In this document: piece after piece, positions 9,020-17,729 of the stretch
Numbering within the stretch: the stretch's first letter is position 1
How the letters are laid out: each line of letters opens with the position of its first letter
Source of the DNA: Bacteroides sp.
Lineage (GTDB): Bacteria > Bacteroidota > Bacteroidia > Bacteroidales > P3
Reading direction: 5' to 3'
Assembly (NCBI GenBank): GCA_023662825.1
Contig: JAMPIH010000015.1
Location: 1 to 40,663 of the forward strand
DNA: 40,663 nucleotides
Program-made: the position numbers and the translations under genes
Notes under the pieces: generated by a model
Seen by the model: only the letters and a program-made list of their open reading frames with translations
What the model was told of the DNA's origin: nothing
Databases searched by the model: none

Positions 9020-10921
9020 ATGAGCAAACAGAGTATCATCGGTTTGGTGCTGATGTTTCTGGTTCTCCTGGGGTTCTCCTATTGGCAGACCACCAAGATG
9101 GACAAGCAACGCAGGCAGCTGGCCGAACAAATGGCAAGCGAGGCTGCGGAATCCACGGATACCGCAGCCTTCGATACCTTGAACGGGGCGGTGGCCTCTC
9201 AGCCTGGAATCCAGGACTTGCCCGCCAAGGTCCAGGGGGGCGGGATAGACCGCGCCAACCCGTTTTCGGCCTGCATGCAGGGTGAGGATCGGTATTTCGA
9301 GGTGGAAAACGAAGTGTTCAAGATTCGTTTCCTCAACAAGGGTGGCCGTATCGCCGGCATCACCCTTAAGGATTACCTTACCTACAGGAAAGAGGATCTG
9401 GTGTTGATGAACGAGAACCTTTCCGAGTTTTACCTCCAGTTCTTCGCCAACAACCGCAACGTGCGCACCGACCGTTGCTATTTCGAATGCCTTATGCCTT
9501 CCGCCACGCAGGTTGCCGGCAACGACAGCATTGTGGTGCGGATGCGGCTGTATCCCGATAACCTGACGGATTCGTCCAAGACCGAATATCTGGAGTTCGC
9601 CTACACCGTTCGGGGCAACAGCTATATGCTCGGATTTGACGTGAACTTCGCGGGCATGCAGGATGTGGTGGCTTCCAACACCTCCTTTATCGATTTGGTA
9701 TGGAACGCCCGGCTGGAACAGTTGGAGAAATCCTTGCAGATGGAGAGCATGAACACGGCGGTTTACTACAAGCCGCTCAACGACAAGGTGCGCTATCTCA
9801 AGGAAACCCGCGACGACGCCAAGTCGCTGACCACGCCCAGCAAGTGGATTTCGTTCAAGCAGCAGTTCTTCAGCCTGAGCCTGATCGCGGACAAGGACTT
9901 TTCGAGTGCCGAAATCCGCAACTACACGCAGAAGGCCGCTCCGGCAGGCTACCTGAAGGATCTGGAAGCCGTGATCGGCCTGCCGTACGACGGTCAGGAT
10001 TACCAGACCATCGGCATGAACATTTATGCCGGACCCAATAAATACCGTACCCTGCGTGATTTCGGACTGGATCTGGAGCGCCAGATTCCGCTCGGGTGGA
10101 GTTTTTTCCTGATGCAGTGGATCAACCGGGTGGCGGTGATTCCGGTATTCGACTTCTTGGAATCCAAAGGGCTGCACTACGGGCTGATTATCCTTATCCT
10201 TACAATCCTGCTTAAGATCGTGCTGTTCCCGCTCACCTACAAGTCGTACGCTTCTTCGGCCAAGATGCGGGTGATTCAGCCGGAAGTGGCCGAGATCAAC
10301 AAGAAATATCCCAAGCCCGAGCAGGCCATGGATAAGCAGCGCGCCACGATGGCCTTGTACAAAAAGGCCGGCATCAGCCCGCTTTCGGGCTGCATCCCCA
10401 TGCTGCTGCAGTTCCCCATCGTGCTGGCCATGTTCCGCTTCCTGCCGGCCTCCATCGAATTGCGGCAGAAGTCCTTCCTGTGGGCGGACGACCTTTCGGC
10501 CTACGACAGCGTGCTGAACCTTTCGTTCAACATTCCGTTCTACGGCAACCACATCAGCCTTTTCGCCCTGTTGATGGCGATCTCGAACCTGCTGTACACC
10601 CACATGACGATGAAACAGCAGGCGCAGACCAACCAGATGCCCGGCATGAAGTTCATGATGTACTTTATGCCCGTCATGCTGCTCTGCTTCCTCAACAGCT
10701 ATGCCTCGGGGCTTAACTATTACTACTGCCTGTCGATGTTCATCACCTTTTTGCAGATGTTCTTTATCCGCCGGATGATAGACGACCGGAAGGTGTTGGC
10801 CAAGATTCAGGAAAACAAGAAGAAACCCGTAAAGAAATCGAAATTCCAGCAACGCTTGGAAGAAATGGCCAAGCGTCAGCAGGAGATTGCCCGGCAGCAG
10901 GCCAGCCAACGCCGCCGCTAA
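9020..10921 (+). CDS. yidC: Membrane protein insertase YidC (Oxa1 family)
   Basis: A 633-residue inner-membrane insertase that places proteins into the membrane alone or with SecYEG. The N-terminal anchor (SIIGLVLMFLVLLGFSYW) is followed by a large periplasmic beta domain (about residues 60-350) and the conserved five-helix Oxa1 core: GLIILILTILLKIVLFPLTY, a cytoplasmic loop with ISPLSGCIPMLLQFPIVLAMF, FALLMAISNLLY, and MYFMPVMLLCFLNSYASGLNYYY. The basic C-terminal tail rich in Lys/Arg/Gln fits ribosome contact. It starts 20 bases after the dehydrogenase gene and may share its transcript, although the functions differ. Confidence 0.97.
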   Translation: MSKQSIIGLVLMFLVLLGFSYWQTTKMDKQRRQLAEQMASEAAESTDTAAFDTLNGAVASQPGIQDLPAKVQGGGIDRANPFSACMQGEDRYFEVENEVFKIRFLNKGGRIAGITLKDYLTYRKEDLVLMNENLSEFYLQFFANNRNVRTDRCYFECLMPSATQVAGNDSIVVRMRLYPDNLTDSSKTEYLEFAYTVRGNSYMLGFDVNFAGMQDVVASNTSFIDLVWNARLEQLEKSLQMESMNTAVYYKPLNDKVRYLKETRDDAKSLTTPSKWISFKQQFFSLSLIADKDFSSAEIRNYTQKAAPAGYLKDLEAVIGLPYDGQDYQTIGMNIYAGPNKYRTLRDFGLDLERQIPLGWSFFLMQWINRVAVIPVFDFLESKGLHYGLIILILTILLKIVLFPLTYKSYASSAKMRVIQPEVAEINKKYPKPEQAMDKQRATMALYKKAGISPLSGCIPMLLQFPIVLAMFRFLPASIELRQKSFLWADDLSAYDSVLNLSFNIPFYGNHISLFALLMAISNLLYTHMTMKQQAQTNQMPGMKFMMYFMPVMLLCFLNSYASGLNYYYCLSMFITFLQMFFIRRMIDDRKVLAKIQENKKKPVKKSKFQQRLEEMAKRQQEIARQQASQRRR

Positions 10922-10955
10922 GCATTGATTAATAATATTTAATACCCTTAATAGA

Positions 10956-11669
10956 ATGGGAAGAGCATTTGAGTATCGGAAAGCGCGTAAGTTCAAGAGA
11001 TGGGGCAATATGGCCCGCACCTTTACCCGTCTGGGCAAGGAAATCACCATCGCTGCCAAGAACGGCAGCGACCCCGCGACCAACCCCCGCCTCCGTGCCA
11101 TTATCCAGACGGCCAAGTCGGAAAACATGCCCAAGGACAATATCGAACGGGCTATCAAGCGCGCCACCGAAAAGGATCAGAAGGACTACAAGGAGATCGT
11201 ATATGAAGGATACGGCCCCCACGGTATCGGCATCCTGATCGAGACAGCCACCGACAACCACCAGCGCACCGTGGCCAACATCCGTTCCTACTTCACCAAG
11301 GCTGGCTGTTCGCTGGGGGTTACGGGTTGCCTTACCTTTATGTTCGAACACAAATGCGTGTTCAACATCAAGCCCAAGGAAGGCCTGAGCATGGACGACC
11401 TCGAACTGGAACTGATCGACTGCGGCATGGAAGAGATCTTTACCGATGAGGAAACCGGAAACATCACCATCTATGCGCCTTTCGAGGCCTACGGCGACAT
11501 TCAGAAATATATCGAAAACAACGGTTTCGAACTGGTGAGCGCCCGTTTCGACCGCATTCCCACCGATACCAAGGAACTTTCGGAAGCCGAACAGGAAGAC
11601 GTGCAGAAACTGGTTGACCGCATCGAGGAAGACGACGACGTGCAGAACGTGTTCACCAATATGAAATAA
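10956..11669 (+). CDS. yebC: YebC/PmpR-family protein
   Basis: A 237-residue YebC-family protein. The N-terminal signature GRAFEYRKARKFKRWGNMARTFTRLGKEITIAAKNG is followed by NPRLRAIIQTAKSENMPKDNIERAIKRA and YEGYGPHGIGILIETATDNHQRTVANIR, all hallmarks. The family has been described as transcription factors and, more recently, as ribosome-associated factors acting on difficult peptide stretches; which role applies here is unknown. It lies 34 bases after yidC and 24 before the sigma-54 activator. Acidic C-terminus (EEDDDVQNVF). Confidence 0.96.
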   Translation: MGRAFEYRKARKFKRWGNMARTFTRLGKEITIAAKNGSDPATNPRLRAIIQTAKSENMPKDNIERAIKRATEKDQKDYKEIVYEGYGPHGIGILIETATDNHQRTVANIRSYFTKAGCSLGVTGCLTFMFEHKCVFNIKPKEGLSMDDLELELIDCGMEEIFTDEETGNITIYAPFEAYGDIQKYIENNGFELVSARFDRIPTDTKELSEAEQEDVQKLVDRIEEDDDVQNVFTNMK

Positions 11670-11693
11670 ACTGCAAACCGAGAGTAAAGGCCC

Positions 11694-12893
11694 ATGGATA
11701 TCCAGAGCATCAAGCAACGTTTCGGGATTATCGGCAATTCGCCGCTGCTGAACCGCGCAATCGACGTGGCGATGCAGGTGGCCAATACCGATTTGAGCGT
11801 GCTGGTGCTTGGCGAGAGCGGGGTGGGAAAGGAATTCTTTCCGAAGATCATCCACGAGCTGAGCGCACGCAAGCACAACAGTTATGTGGCCATCAACTGC
11901 GGGGCGATTCCCGAGGGCACCATCGATTCCGAACTTTTCGGACACGAGAAGGGGTCGTTTACCGATGCCCGTGAGGCCCGCAAGGGATATTTCGAGGAAG
12001 CCGACAAGGGAACCATCTTTATGGACGAGGTGGCCGAGTTGCCGCTCAGTACCCAGGTGAGGTTGCTCCGCGTGTTGGAAACCGGCGAATTCCTCAAGGT
12101 GGGTTCGTCCAAGGCTCAGAAAACGAACGTGCGCGTGGTGGCAGCCACCAATGTGAACGTGGCCGAGCAAATCCAGTTAGGCAAGTTCCGCGAGGACCTC
12201 TATTACCGCCTCAATGCCATCACGATCCAGGTGCCGTCGCTGAAACAGCGTCCGGAAGACATCGAGCTGCTGTTCCGCAAGTTCTCGGCCGACATCAGCG
12301 AAAAATACCGCATCCCGCCCCTGCAGCTTACCGATGAGGCGCGGCAGTTGCTGCTCTCGTATCCTTGGCCGGGCAACGTGCGCGAGCTCAAGAATGTAAG
12401 CGAGCAGGTAACGATTGTGGAAAAAGACCGCAGGCTGAGTGCCGAGGCCCTGAAACGTTCGCTGCCGAATCTGGAAACCAACCGCTTGCCCGTGCTGTTG
12501 GGTAAAAGCGCCCAAAGCGGGATGTCGGAACGCGAGATCCTCTACAGCGTGCTGTTCGACATGCAGAAAGACATCCACCAGCTTAAGCAGGCGGTGGCCA
12601 ATCTGGGCGAGGGCAGGACAGAGAACATCAGCGCCGAACCATATACCATCCTGCCGTCCGAAACGCAGGCGATGCCGGCATATCCGGTGTCGGTTCCCCA
12701 TGCGGAAATCATCAACGAACCGATTCCCGTGCATGAGGAAGACCTGAGCTTGGAAAAGCGCGAGAAGCAGATGATTGAGCAGGCGCTCGCCAAATACAGG
12801 GGCAACCGCCGCAAGGCTTCCGCCGAACTGGGAATCTCGGAGCGCACGATTTACCGAAAGATAAAGGAATACAACATTCTTGTAGAAGAATAA
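11694..12893 (+). CDS. Sigma-54-dependent transcriptional activator without receiver domain
   Basis: A 399-residue AAA+ activator with a Fis-type helix-turn-helix at the C-terminus. Walker A is GESGVGKE (Gly40-Lys46), Walker B is GTIFMDEVAELP, and the arginine-finger region is FREDLYYRLNAITIQVPSLKQRPEDI. The sigma-54 contact loop, normally GAFTGA, reads GSFTDA at residues 87-92. There is no N-terminal sensory domain; the protein starts almost directly with the AAA+ domain. About 100 residues of linker precede the Fis motif NRRKASAELGISERTIYRKIKEY. It is 2 bases before lptE, an arrangement repeatedly seen in Bacteroidales. It may regulate envelope genes, but that is inference. Confidence 0.93.
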   Translation: MDIQSIKQRFGIIGNSPLLNRAIDVAMQVANTDLSVLVLGESGVGKEFFPKIIHELSARKHNSYVAINCGAIPEGTIDSELFGHEKGSFTDAREARKGYFEEADKGTIFMDEVAELPLSTQVRLLRVLETGEFLKVGSSKAQKTNVRVVAATNVNVAEQIQLGKFREDLYYRLNAITIQVPSLKQRPEDIELLFRKFSADISEKYRIPPLQLTDEARQLLLSYPWPGNVRELKNVSEQVTIVEKDRRLSAEALKRSLPNLETNRLPVLLGKSAQSGMSEREILYSVLFDMQKDIHQLKQAVANLGEGRTENISAEPYTILPSETQAMPAYPVSVPHAEIINEPIPVHEEDLSLEKREKQMIEQALAKYRGNRRKASAELGISERTIYRKIKEYNILVEE

Positions 12894-12895
12894 GC

Positions 12896-13402
12896 ATGAA
12901 AAGGCCGGGCGTGTTTCTGTGGATGGCGTTTTGCCTGTGTATGTTGACAGGCTGCAAGATCTATTCGCTTTCGGGCGCCTCCATTCCGGCCGATGCCAAG
13001 ACGATGAGCATCTCTTATTTCCGCAACCGCGCGGCTTCGGTGCAGGCTACCTTGAGTTCTGTGTTTACCGACCGTCTTAAGGAATATCTGATTTCGCAGA
13101 GCAACCTGTCGTTGGTGGACGGTTTCGCCGACTTGCAGTTCTCGGGCGAGATTACCGGCTACACGGTCAATCCCGTTTCTATCCAGAGCAATGACCAGGC
13201 GGCCATGAACCGGCTCACCATTACCGTGCAGGTTCGTTACGTGAACCGTTTCGACGCCAAGACGAATTTTGCCCAGAGTTTTTCGCGTTACCGCGATTAC
13301 GACGCCCAGCTGAGCCTGGCCTCCGTGGAATCCTCGCTGATCGAAGAGATTGTGGAGGAACTGGTGGACGACATTTATCAGCGTGCGTTTGTAAACTGGT
13401 AG
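12896..13402 (+). CDS. lptE: LptE-family outer-membrane lipoprotein
   Basis: A 168-residue lipoprotein. The signal peptide ends in the lipobox LTGC with Cys20 as the acylated residue. The rest (KIYSLSGASIPADAKTMSISYFRNRA, then SGEITGYTVNPVSIQ and a long C-terminal helix ending in VDDIYQRAFVNW) matches Bacteroidota LptE-like proteins, which with LptD place lipopolysaccharide in the outer leaflet. It starts 2 bases after the sigma-54 activator stop and is cotranscribed with it. The secG gene that often follows in relatives is not here; a YciI-like gene is. Confidence 0.88.
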   Translation: MKRPGVFLWMAFCLCMLTGCKIYSLSGASIPADAKTMSISYFRNRAASVQATLSSVFTDRLKEYLISQSNLSLVDGFADLQFSGEITGYTVNPVSIQSNDQAAMNRLTITVQVRYVNRFDAKTNFAQSFSRYRDYDAQLSLASVESSLIEEIVEELVDDIYQRAFVNW

Positions 13403-13429
13403 GCATCTGGACTTTAATTAGAAAAAACT

Positions 13430-13720
13430 ATGTTCATATTCAATGTGAAGTATAAGAAACCGCTGGCCGAGGTGGATAGATGCCTGCCCGAACATAGACG
13501 TTATCTGGACGCCTTGCTGGATGCCGGGAAACTGATCGCTTCCGGTTCGCAGGAACCGCGTGTGGGCGGCATCATCATCTGCCATGCGCGGAGCGAGGAA
13601 GAGGCGCGGGAAATAGTGGAGAACGACCCGTTCTTCATTCACGGAATCGCCGATTACGGGATAACGCGCTTCCATGCCACCAAGCATAGCGTCGATAACT
13701 TCCTCTCTGCCTGCGAGTAA
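13430..13720 (+). CDS. YciI-family small protein
   Basis: A 96-residue protein of the YciI/dimeric alpha-beta barrel type. It starts MFIFNVKYKKPLAEVDRCLPEHRRYLDALLDAGKLIASG and has the family features SEEEAREIVENDPFFIHGIADYGITRF, with a His-Asp arrangement (H in HRRYL, D in NDPF) proposed as active site in the family. Cytoplasmic, with no export signal. The biochemical role of most family members is not known. It follows lptE by 27 bases. Confidence 0.85.
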   Translation: MFIFNVKYKKPLAEVDRCLPEHRRYLDALLDAGKLIASGSQEPRVGGIIICHARSEEEAREIVENDPFFIHGIADYGITRFHATKHSVDNFLSACE

Positions 13721-13730
13721 CATATAAAGA

Positions 13731-15524
13731 ATGAATCCTGCCATGAAAAAGATACCTGCCCTCCTGATTTTCTGTGCCGCCTTCCTGTCGATGCCGTTCG
13801 GGCTGTCGGCTCATCGTTTTTGCGATATCCTTACGAACGGGCAAGTTTCGGTTACGGACAGCGTGGACAGGGCGCGGAAGGAGGAAAAGCAGGAAAAGAA
13901 GAAGGAGCGTAAGGAAAACCGGCAGGCAACCGGTGAACAGCTCAAGGAGGGCGCGAAAGATGCCGCCGGAGAGGTGAAGGACGCGGCCAAGGATATATAT
14001 AACGATGCCAGGCAGTCCGTTAACGAAGCCAAGGAAAACCTGAAGGAAAGTTTCAAGCAGGCAAAGGAAAGCCTTACCGAGTGGTTCAACGAGAATATAA
14101 CCGCCAACACGGTGGGCGATTTCGCCGAATTGCAACGGCAGAACAACCAGAATTTTGCGGATTACCTGCGTACGGAATGGCAGACCTATCCTTTGGCGAT
14201 CCGCGAAAAGGGCACGATGGCGGAGGGAGCGTTCTTTACCGACAGGACGAAAAAGAATGCCGGCGATGCGGCGGAAGTGCTGGTGGTACGTGCGGAATCG
14301 GCGGTAGCCCCGGTAAAGCGCATAATGCCGCCCATGCCCGAGAACTATTACGAGGGCGCGGGCGACGAGGCCGTTTCCAACCTGGTGTCGAGACAGCAGT
14401 TCGTCAGCTTTAAGTTCTACGGACAAGACATAAAGGTTTATTATATCCCCACCATCCGCAACATCAATCTGGGCAAGGGCTTGGAAAAGGGCGTGTCCAA
14501 GGTCTGGCAATATCTGTCGAACCAGGATTTCGACCCGCTCGTGTTCCAACTCTATCAATACAAGGAAGAACTGGCCTTGAACGACTACCAGTATTACCTG
14601 TTGGTGCGGCAGTTTGCCGACCTGGTGTTCAATAAGAGCAAGAAGGGGGAGAACTTGATTTTTGCGGTGTTCCTTTTGAACCAGACCGGTTACGATGCCC
14701 GTATCGCCCGATTCCAGGGTGAGGGCGGCGGCACGCTCGCCATCCTGCTGCCCGTTTTCGAGGAACTGGCGGCCAAGCCCTATCTCAATATCGGAGACAA
14801 CAGCTACTACCTGATGGATATCGAGCCGGGCAAGAAACTGGCGCAGAGTTCGGTAAAGGTGTATACCAAGGCTCACGCCAACGCCTCCCATCCGTTCTCG
14901 ATGCGCGTGGAACCCGAAAAAGCCCGGATAGCCCCGTTGTACGGAAAATTCCAGGGCTATACCTTCGACGAACGTTTGGCGCAGATGCAGGCCGACATGC
15001 CCTCGGGGCCGCTGCCGGTGTACGCCGATGCCGCGTTCAGCACCTTGATGTCCAAGACCTTCCGATATAAGTTGCTGCCGGAATTAGACAGTCTGGTAAG
15101 CAGGAAGCAGGATGCGAACCTAAAGGAACAGCTTTCCGAACGCGAGAAACAGGAAATCAAGCTGCTTAACCTGTGCGCACTCTTGAACCGTTCGCTCAGC
15201 AGCCAGTCGAAGCAGTCGGCCAAGCTTGCCGCCCAATACCTGTATCCTGAGGTGATGTTTTTCAAGAAAGGTTCGGGCGACATCTTAGACCGTTCGCTCT
15301 TGCTTTGCCAGATATCCAACCGGGTGCTCGGTATTCCCGCCATACTGGTGGTTTATCCCAACTTCGCGATGGCCGCCGTTTGCCTTGGCGAAGGGAAATC
15401 CGATGCCGAGTCGCCTTTCAACGGAGGCGATTATGTGGAATGGAACGGCAAGAAATACCTTTTGTGCGGTAAATTGCCCAAGTCGGTGAAGGAACCCGGC
15501 AAAGCCAGAGTGTACGTTTGGTAG
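13731..15524 (+). CDS. Exported coiled-coil protein with possible degenerate transglutaminase-like region
   Basis: A 597-residue protein I cannot assign firmly. It begins with a signal peptide (from MKKIPALLIFCAAFLSMPFGLSAH; ATG at 13731 or 13743). Residues about 45-125 are highly charged and Lys/Glu/Ala-rich, with quasi-repeats such as GAKDAAGEVKDAAKDIYNDA and NEAKENLKESFKQAKESL, predicting a long amphipathic helix. The remainder has two stretches resembling transglutaminase-like cores, NLIFAVFLLNQTGYDARIA and GDILDRSLLLCQISNRVLGIPA, but the expected catalytic Cys (GDC) reads GDI in the second, so activity is doubtful. Probably periplasmic. The stop ends 1 base before the stop of the convergent sigma-factor gene. 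Confidence 0.75.
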   Translation: MNPAMKKIPALLIFCAAFLSMPFGLSAHRFCDILTNGQVSVTDSVDRARKEEKQEKKKERKENRQATGEQLKEGAKDAAGEVKDAAKDIYNDARQSVNEAKENLKESFKQAKESLTEWFNENITANTVGDFAELQRQNNQNFADYLRTEWQTYPLAIREKGTMAEGAFFTDRTKKNAGDAAEVLVVRAESAVAPVKRIMPPMPENYYEGAGDEAVSNLVSRQQFVSFKFYGQDIKVYYIPTIRNINLGKGLEKGVSKVWQYLSNQDFDPLVFQLYQYKEELALNDYQYYLLVRQFADLVFNKSKKGENLIFAVFLLNQTGYDARIARFQGEGGGTLAILLPVFEELAAKPYLNIGDNSYYLMDIEPGKKLAQSSVKVYTKAHANASHPFSMRVEPEKARIAPLYGKFQGYTFDERLAQMQADMPSGPLPVYADAAFSTLMSKTFRYKLLPELDSLVSRKQDANLKEQLSEREKQEIKLLNLCALLNRSLSSQSKQSAKLAAQYLYPEVMFFKKGSGDILDRSLLLCQISNRVLGIPAILVVYPNFAMAAVCLGEGKSDAESPFNGGDYVEWNGKKYLLCGKLPKSVKEPGKARVYVW

Positions 15525-15525
15525 T

Positions 15526-16374
15526 TCAGTTCTCCAGCTTTTTGCGGGGGCGTCCCGGCAAAGGTTGCTTCTTAAGCTTTTCCTTAAACAGCAACCTTTC
15601 AGTTTCTATTTCTGCGTGTTTGAAGTCCTTGAGCCGCTGCAGGTTCAGTTCTTGAAGGAAAAGCCCTTTGGATTCCCAGTCGATGATTTGCCGTTGCATC
15701 TTTTTCATGGCCGTGTAGTATCGGCTCATTACGGTAGACAGGGCTTCTCCCGACATACAGGCCAGTTCCTTGAACGATTTCCGGTTTATGTGGCGTTCGT
15801 AAATCAAGTTCCTCTCCCCGAGGCTGAGCTTGAAAAAGCGGAAATGAGACCGTATCAGCAGCGCCATATTGTCGCCCAATACGTCTCTGGTCTGTTTACG
15901 GCTTATCCGGGGCGGCAGTTCCATTTCGACCACGGCCGGCTCCACATAAGCCGAAGACCAGCCGAGATTATCGCAGATCTGCTGTCTTTCTTCGGCAAAC
16001 TTCTGCCTGATTCTGTTTTGCTCCCGATAGTGTCTGTACAGGATGTTTTGGGCGATCGTGCGCAGCCAGCACCAAACAAGCCCCTTTTCGTTATAGGAAC
16101 CTTGCAGGAAATGGTATTGCGCCCGTATCATCGTGTCTTGCAACAGATCCTTGCTCAATTCTTCATCCCGGCATAAACCGTATAAGAAATTGTACAGGCG
16201 TTTGCAATAAACGGCCACGTCCTCTTCAAAAGAGATTCTCTTTTGTGCCGAACTGTCCTCGATGGAACGTTGGTTTTCAACCGACCTTTTTCGCGCCTCG
16301 GCATAGTCCAAGTGAACTTGGTCTTTGCTCTCGGCTGCAGAAAAACGTTCTTGTTTGCATACTTCTTTTTTCAT
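15526..16374 (-). CDS. ECF-type RNA polymerase sigma factor
   Basis: A ~282-residue sigma-70-family protein. Region 2 is YCKRLYNFLYGLCRDEELSKDLLQDTMIRAQ followed by the -10 recognition part LVWCWLRTIAQNILYRHYREQNR. Region 4 is LSLGERNLIYERHINRKSFKELACMSGEALSTVMSRYYTAMKKM, with the usual helix-turn-helix spacing. It is longer than typical ECF factors (~190) because of an N-terminal segment of ~50 residues, a spacer and a ~50-residue basic tail ending in PGRPRKKLEN, an AT-hook-like core. The start is uncertain: I chose ATG at 16374; an ATG at 16437 and a TTG at 16455 are in frame. No anti-sigma gene is adjacent, so its signal is unknown. Confidence 0.85.
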   Translation of the reverse strand: MKKEVCKQERFSAAESKDQVHLDYAEARKRSVENQRSIEDSSAQKRISFEEDVAVYCKRLYNFLYGLCRDEELSKDLLQDTMIRAQYHFLQGSYNEKGLVWCWLRTIAQNILYRHYREQNRIRQKFAEERQQICDNLGWSSAYVEPAVVEMELPPRISRKQTRDVLGDNMALLIRSHFRFFKLSLGERNLIYERHINRKSFKELACMSGEALSTVMSRYYTAMKKMQRQIIDWESKGLFLQELNLQRLKDFKHAEIETERLLFKEKLKKQPLPGRPRKKLEN

Positions 16375-16514
16375 AGTGTTTGGTTCTTGGTTAAAAAATA
16401 AACGGCGGCAATCTTGTTCGTGCTGTTTGGGTGGCATCTCCTTTCTACTTTTCAACGGTCTGAAGGAATCTTCGGATGGTTGATAAGTTGTTGATGAAAT
16501 TTTTTTTCAGACAT

Positions 16515-16522
16515 CAAAAGTA
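16515..16522 (-). promoter_or_regulatory. Candidate -7 element for the sigma factor gene
   Basis: On the minus strand these bases read TACTTTTG, matching TAnnTTTG. It would start a transcript near 16508 with an AT-rich leader. No clear TTG -33 element is seen. Confidence 0.4.
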
Positions 16523-16702
16523 CGATAAATTTTGCTATAAAATTGTATTAAACGGATGATTTTGAGTATTTTTAACAATATTTAACATTTAAAAACGTCA
16601 ATATGGATTTAGTAAAATATATAAATTTGGTGTTTATTAAAATGTATACTAAAATTTTGTTTGTTTTTATTGAAAATAATAGTAGTGTTTAATTTGTTAA
16701 AA

Positions 16703-16751
16703 ATCCCGCCTCCGTTTTTGCCGCGTATGGGCATGAAACGGGAAGCGGGAT
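16703..16751 (-). terminator. Intrinsic terminator after the ferredoxin-nitroreductase gene
   Basis: ATCCCGC at 16703-16709 pairs with GCGGGAT at 16745-16751, and inner CCGTT with AACGG. Read on the minus strand the hairpin is followed by a run of T (the A run at 16698-16703). It lies 22 bases past the nitroreductase stop. Confidence 0.7.
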
Positions 16752-16773
16752 ATGTATCGGAAGGGGCGGGAAA

Positions 16774-17637
16774 CTATAGCCGGATGGCCTCGGTGTGGGT
16801 TCTGTCGGTGTATCGTTCGAATCGGAATGCGGGCATGCCCAGCGCCATACCTGCAAAGATTTTAACATTTGTTAAGTTAAGCAACCTGTACAGCCGCTCT
16901 TTCTTGTCTTGCTTGGACGCGCTCAGCACGAACCCCGTGTAGAACTGGGCCACGCCGAGGCTTTCGGCCATCAGGGAGGCGTTCTGGTACGCCAGGTTGC
17001 AGTCCGCGTATCCGAACCGGCTCTTTTCAGGGGCGCAGAAGAACAACGCGGCTTTGGCTTGGTGCAGTATTGGATCGCCTTTGCCCTCGTGCAGCTTGCG
17101 GTGCATGGCCCTGAACTTTGGGATCATGGCATAGACGGAGGTCATCTTGCGTTTCAACACGCATTTTACCAACGGATTCTCCAGCAGATTCGCCGCATGG
17201 ACAAAGGTGTCGACCGTAAGGGCGGCGATGGCCTGCAGCTTTTCCGGATCCGTTACCGCCACGATCTGGATGTTGCGGAGGTTCTGCGCGGTAGGGGCGG
17301 CGTAGGCGGCATCGATAATGCGGTCCAGCATTTCTTGCGGGATGTCTTTTGCGGTAAAGCTGCGGTTGCTGCGCCGGACCTTCATCAGCAATTCCACTTG
17401 CTCGGGCGAGGGTAGGTCGCTCAGGCTGTAGCCGTGTAGCGAACTTTCGGGAAACAGCGTGTGCACGATCGCGTTCTTGGGGCAGATGTCGGCGCAATGC
17501 CCGCATTTTATGCAGTATTGCTCTTTCTGAACCTGCATACAGCCTTCTTCATAGGTAAAGATGCCGGCCGGGCAGGCCTGTTCGCAACGGCGGCAGCGTA
17601 TGCAGTTATCCTGCCTTATCGAGATGGAGTATTCCAT
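16774..17637 (-). CDS. Nitroreductase-family protein with N-terminal 2[4Fe-4S] ferredoxin domain
   Basis: A 287-residue two-domain flavoprotein. Start at 17637 (MEYSISIRQDN) is chosen because the ferredoxin domain begins at once; an upstream start at 17712 would run through the preceding terminator. Residues ~10-60 hold two [4Fe-4S] motifs, CIRCRRCEQACP and CIKCGHCADICP. The nitroreductase domain follows with RRSNRSFTAKDIPQEMLDRIIDAAYAAPTAQNLRN, the FMN-binding start, and the C-terminal LNLTNVKIFAGMALGMPAFRFER. It likely passes electrons from reduced ferredoxin clusters to FMN and then to an unknown substrate. Such fusions are common in strict anaerobes. It is transcribed alone, between two terminators. 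Confidence 0.9.
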   Translation of the reverse strand: MEYSISIRQDNCIRCRRCEQACPAGIFTYEEGCMQVQKEQYCIKCGHCADICPKNAIVHTLFPESSLHGYSLSDLPSPEQVELLMKVRRSNRSFTAKDIPQEMLDRIIDAAYAAPTAQNLRNIQIVAVTDPEKLQAIAALTVDTFVHAANLLENPLVKCVLKRKMTSVYAMIPKFRAMHRKLHEGKGDPILHQAKAALFFCAPEKSRFGYADCNLAYQNASLMAESLGVAQFYTGFVLSASKQDKKERLYRLLNLTNVKIFAGMALGMPAFRFERYTDRTHTEAIRL

Positions 17638-17669
17638 AGTATGTAAGTGTTTTCGGGATGGATGGATAT

Positions 17670-17706
17670 AAAAAAGGGTGTCGAAAACATGGTTTCCGGC
17701 ACCCTT
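17670..17706 (-). terminator. Intrinsic terminator after the DUF1015 gene
   Basis: AAGGGTG (17674-17680) pairs with CACCCTT (17700-17706), with further pairing GAAA/TTTC inside. On the minus strand it is followed by six T residues. It lies 23 bases after the DUF1015 stop and separates that gene from the nitroreductase gene. Confidence 0.8.
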
Positions 17707-17729
17707 CGCCATTTGCCCTCGGGCGGCGA

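Larger units (their letters stand above)
16375..16773. other. AT-rich intergenic region between sigma factor and nitroreductase
   Basis: About 400 bases with no convincing gene. It contains the possible N-terminal extension of the sigma gene (to 16437 or 16455), its candidate promoter at 16515-16522, a strongly AT-rich block (about 16500-16700) and the terminator of the nitroreductase gene at 16703-16751. A short plus-strand frame starting at 16661 runs over the terminator and into the nitroreductase gene and is not credible. Confidence 0.6.

Noticed and set aside
16661-16942. Plus-strand frame of 93 codons in the AT-rich gap
   Set aside because: It crosses the nitroreductase terminator and the end of that gene; no family match and no promoter.
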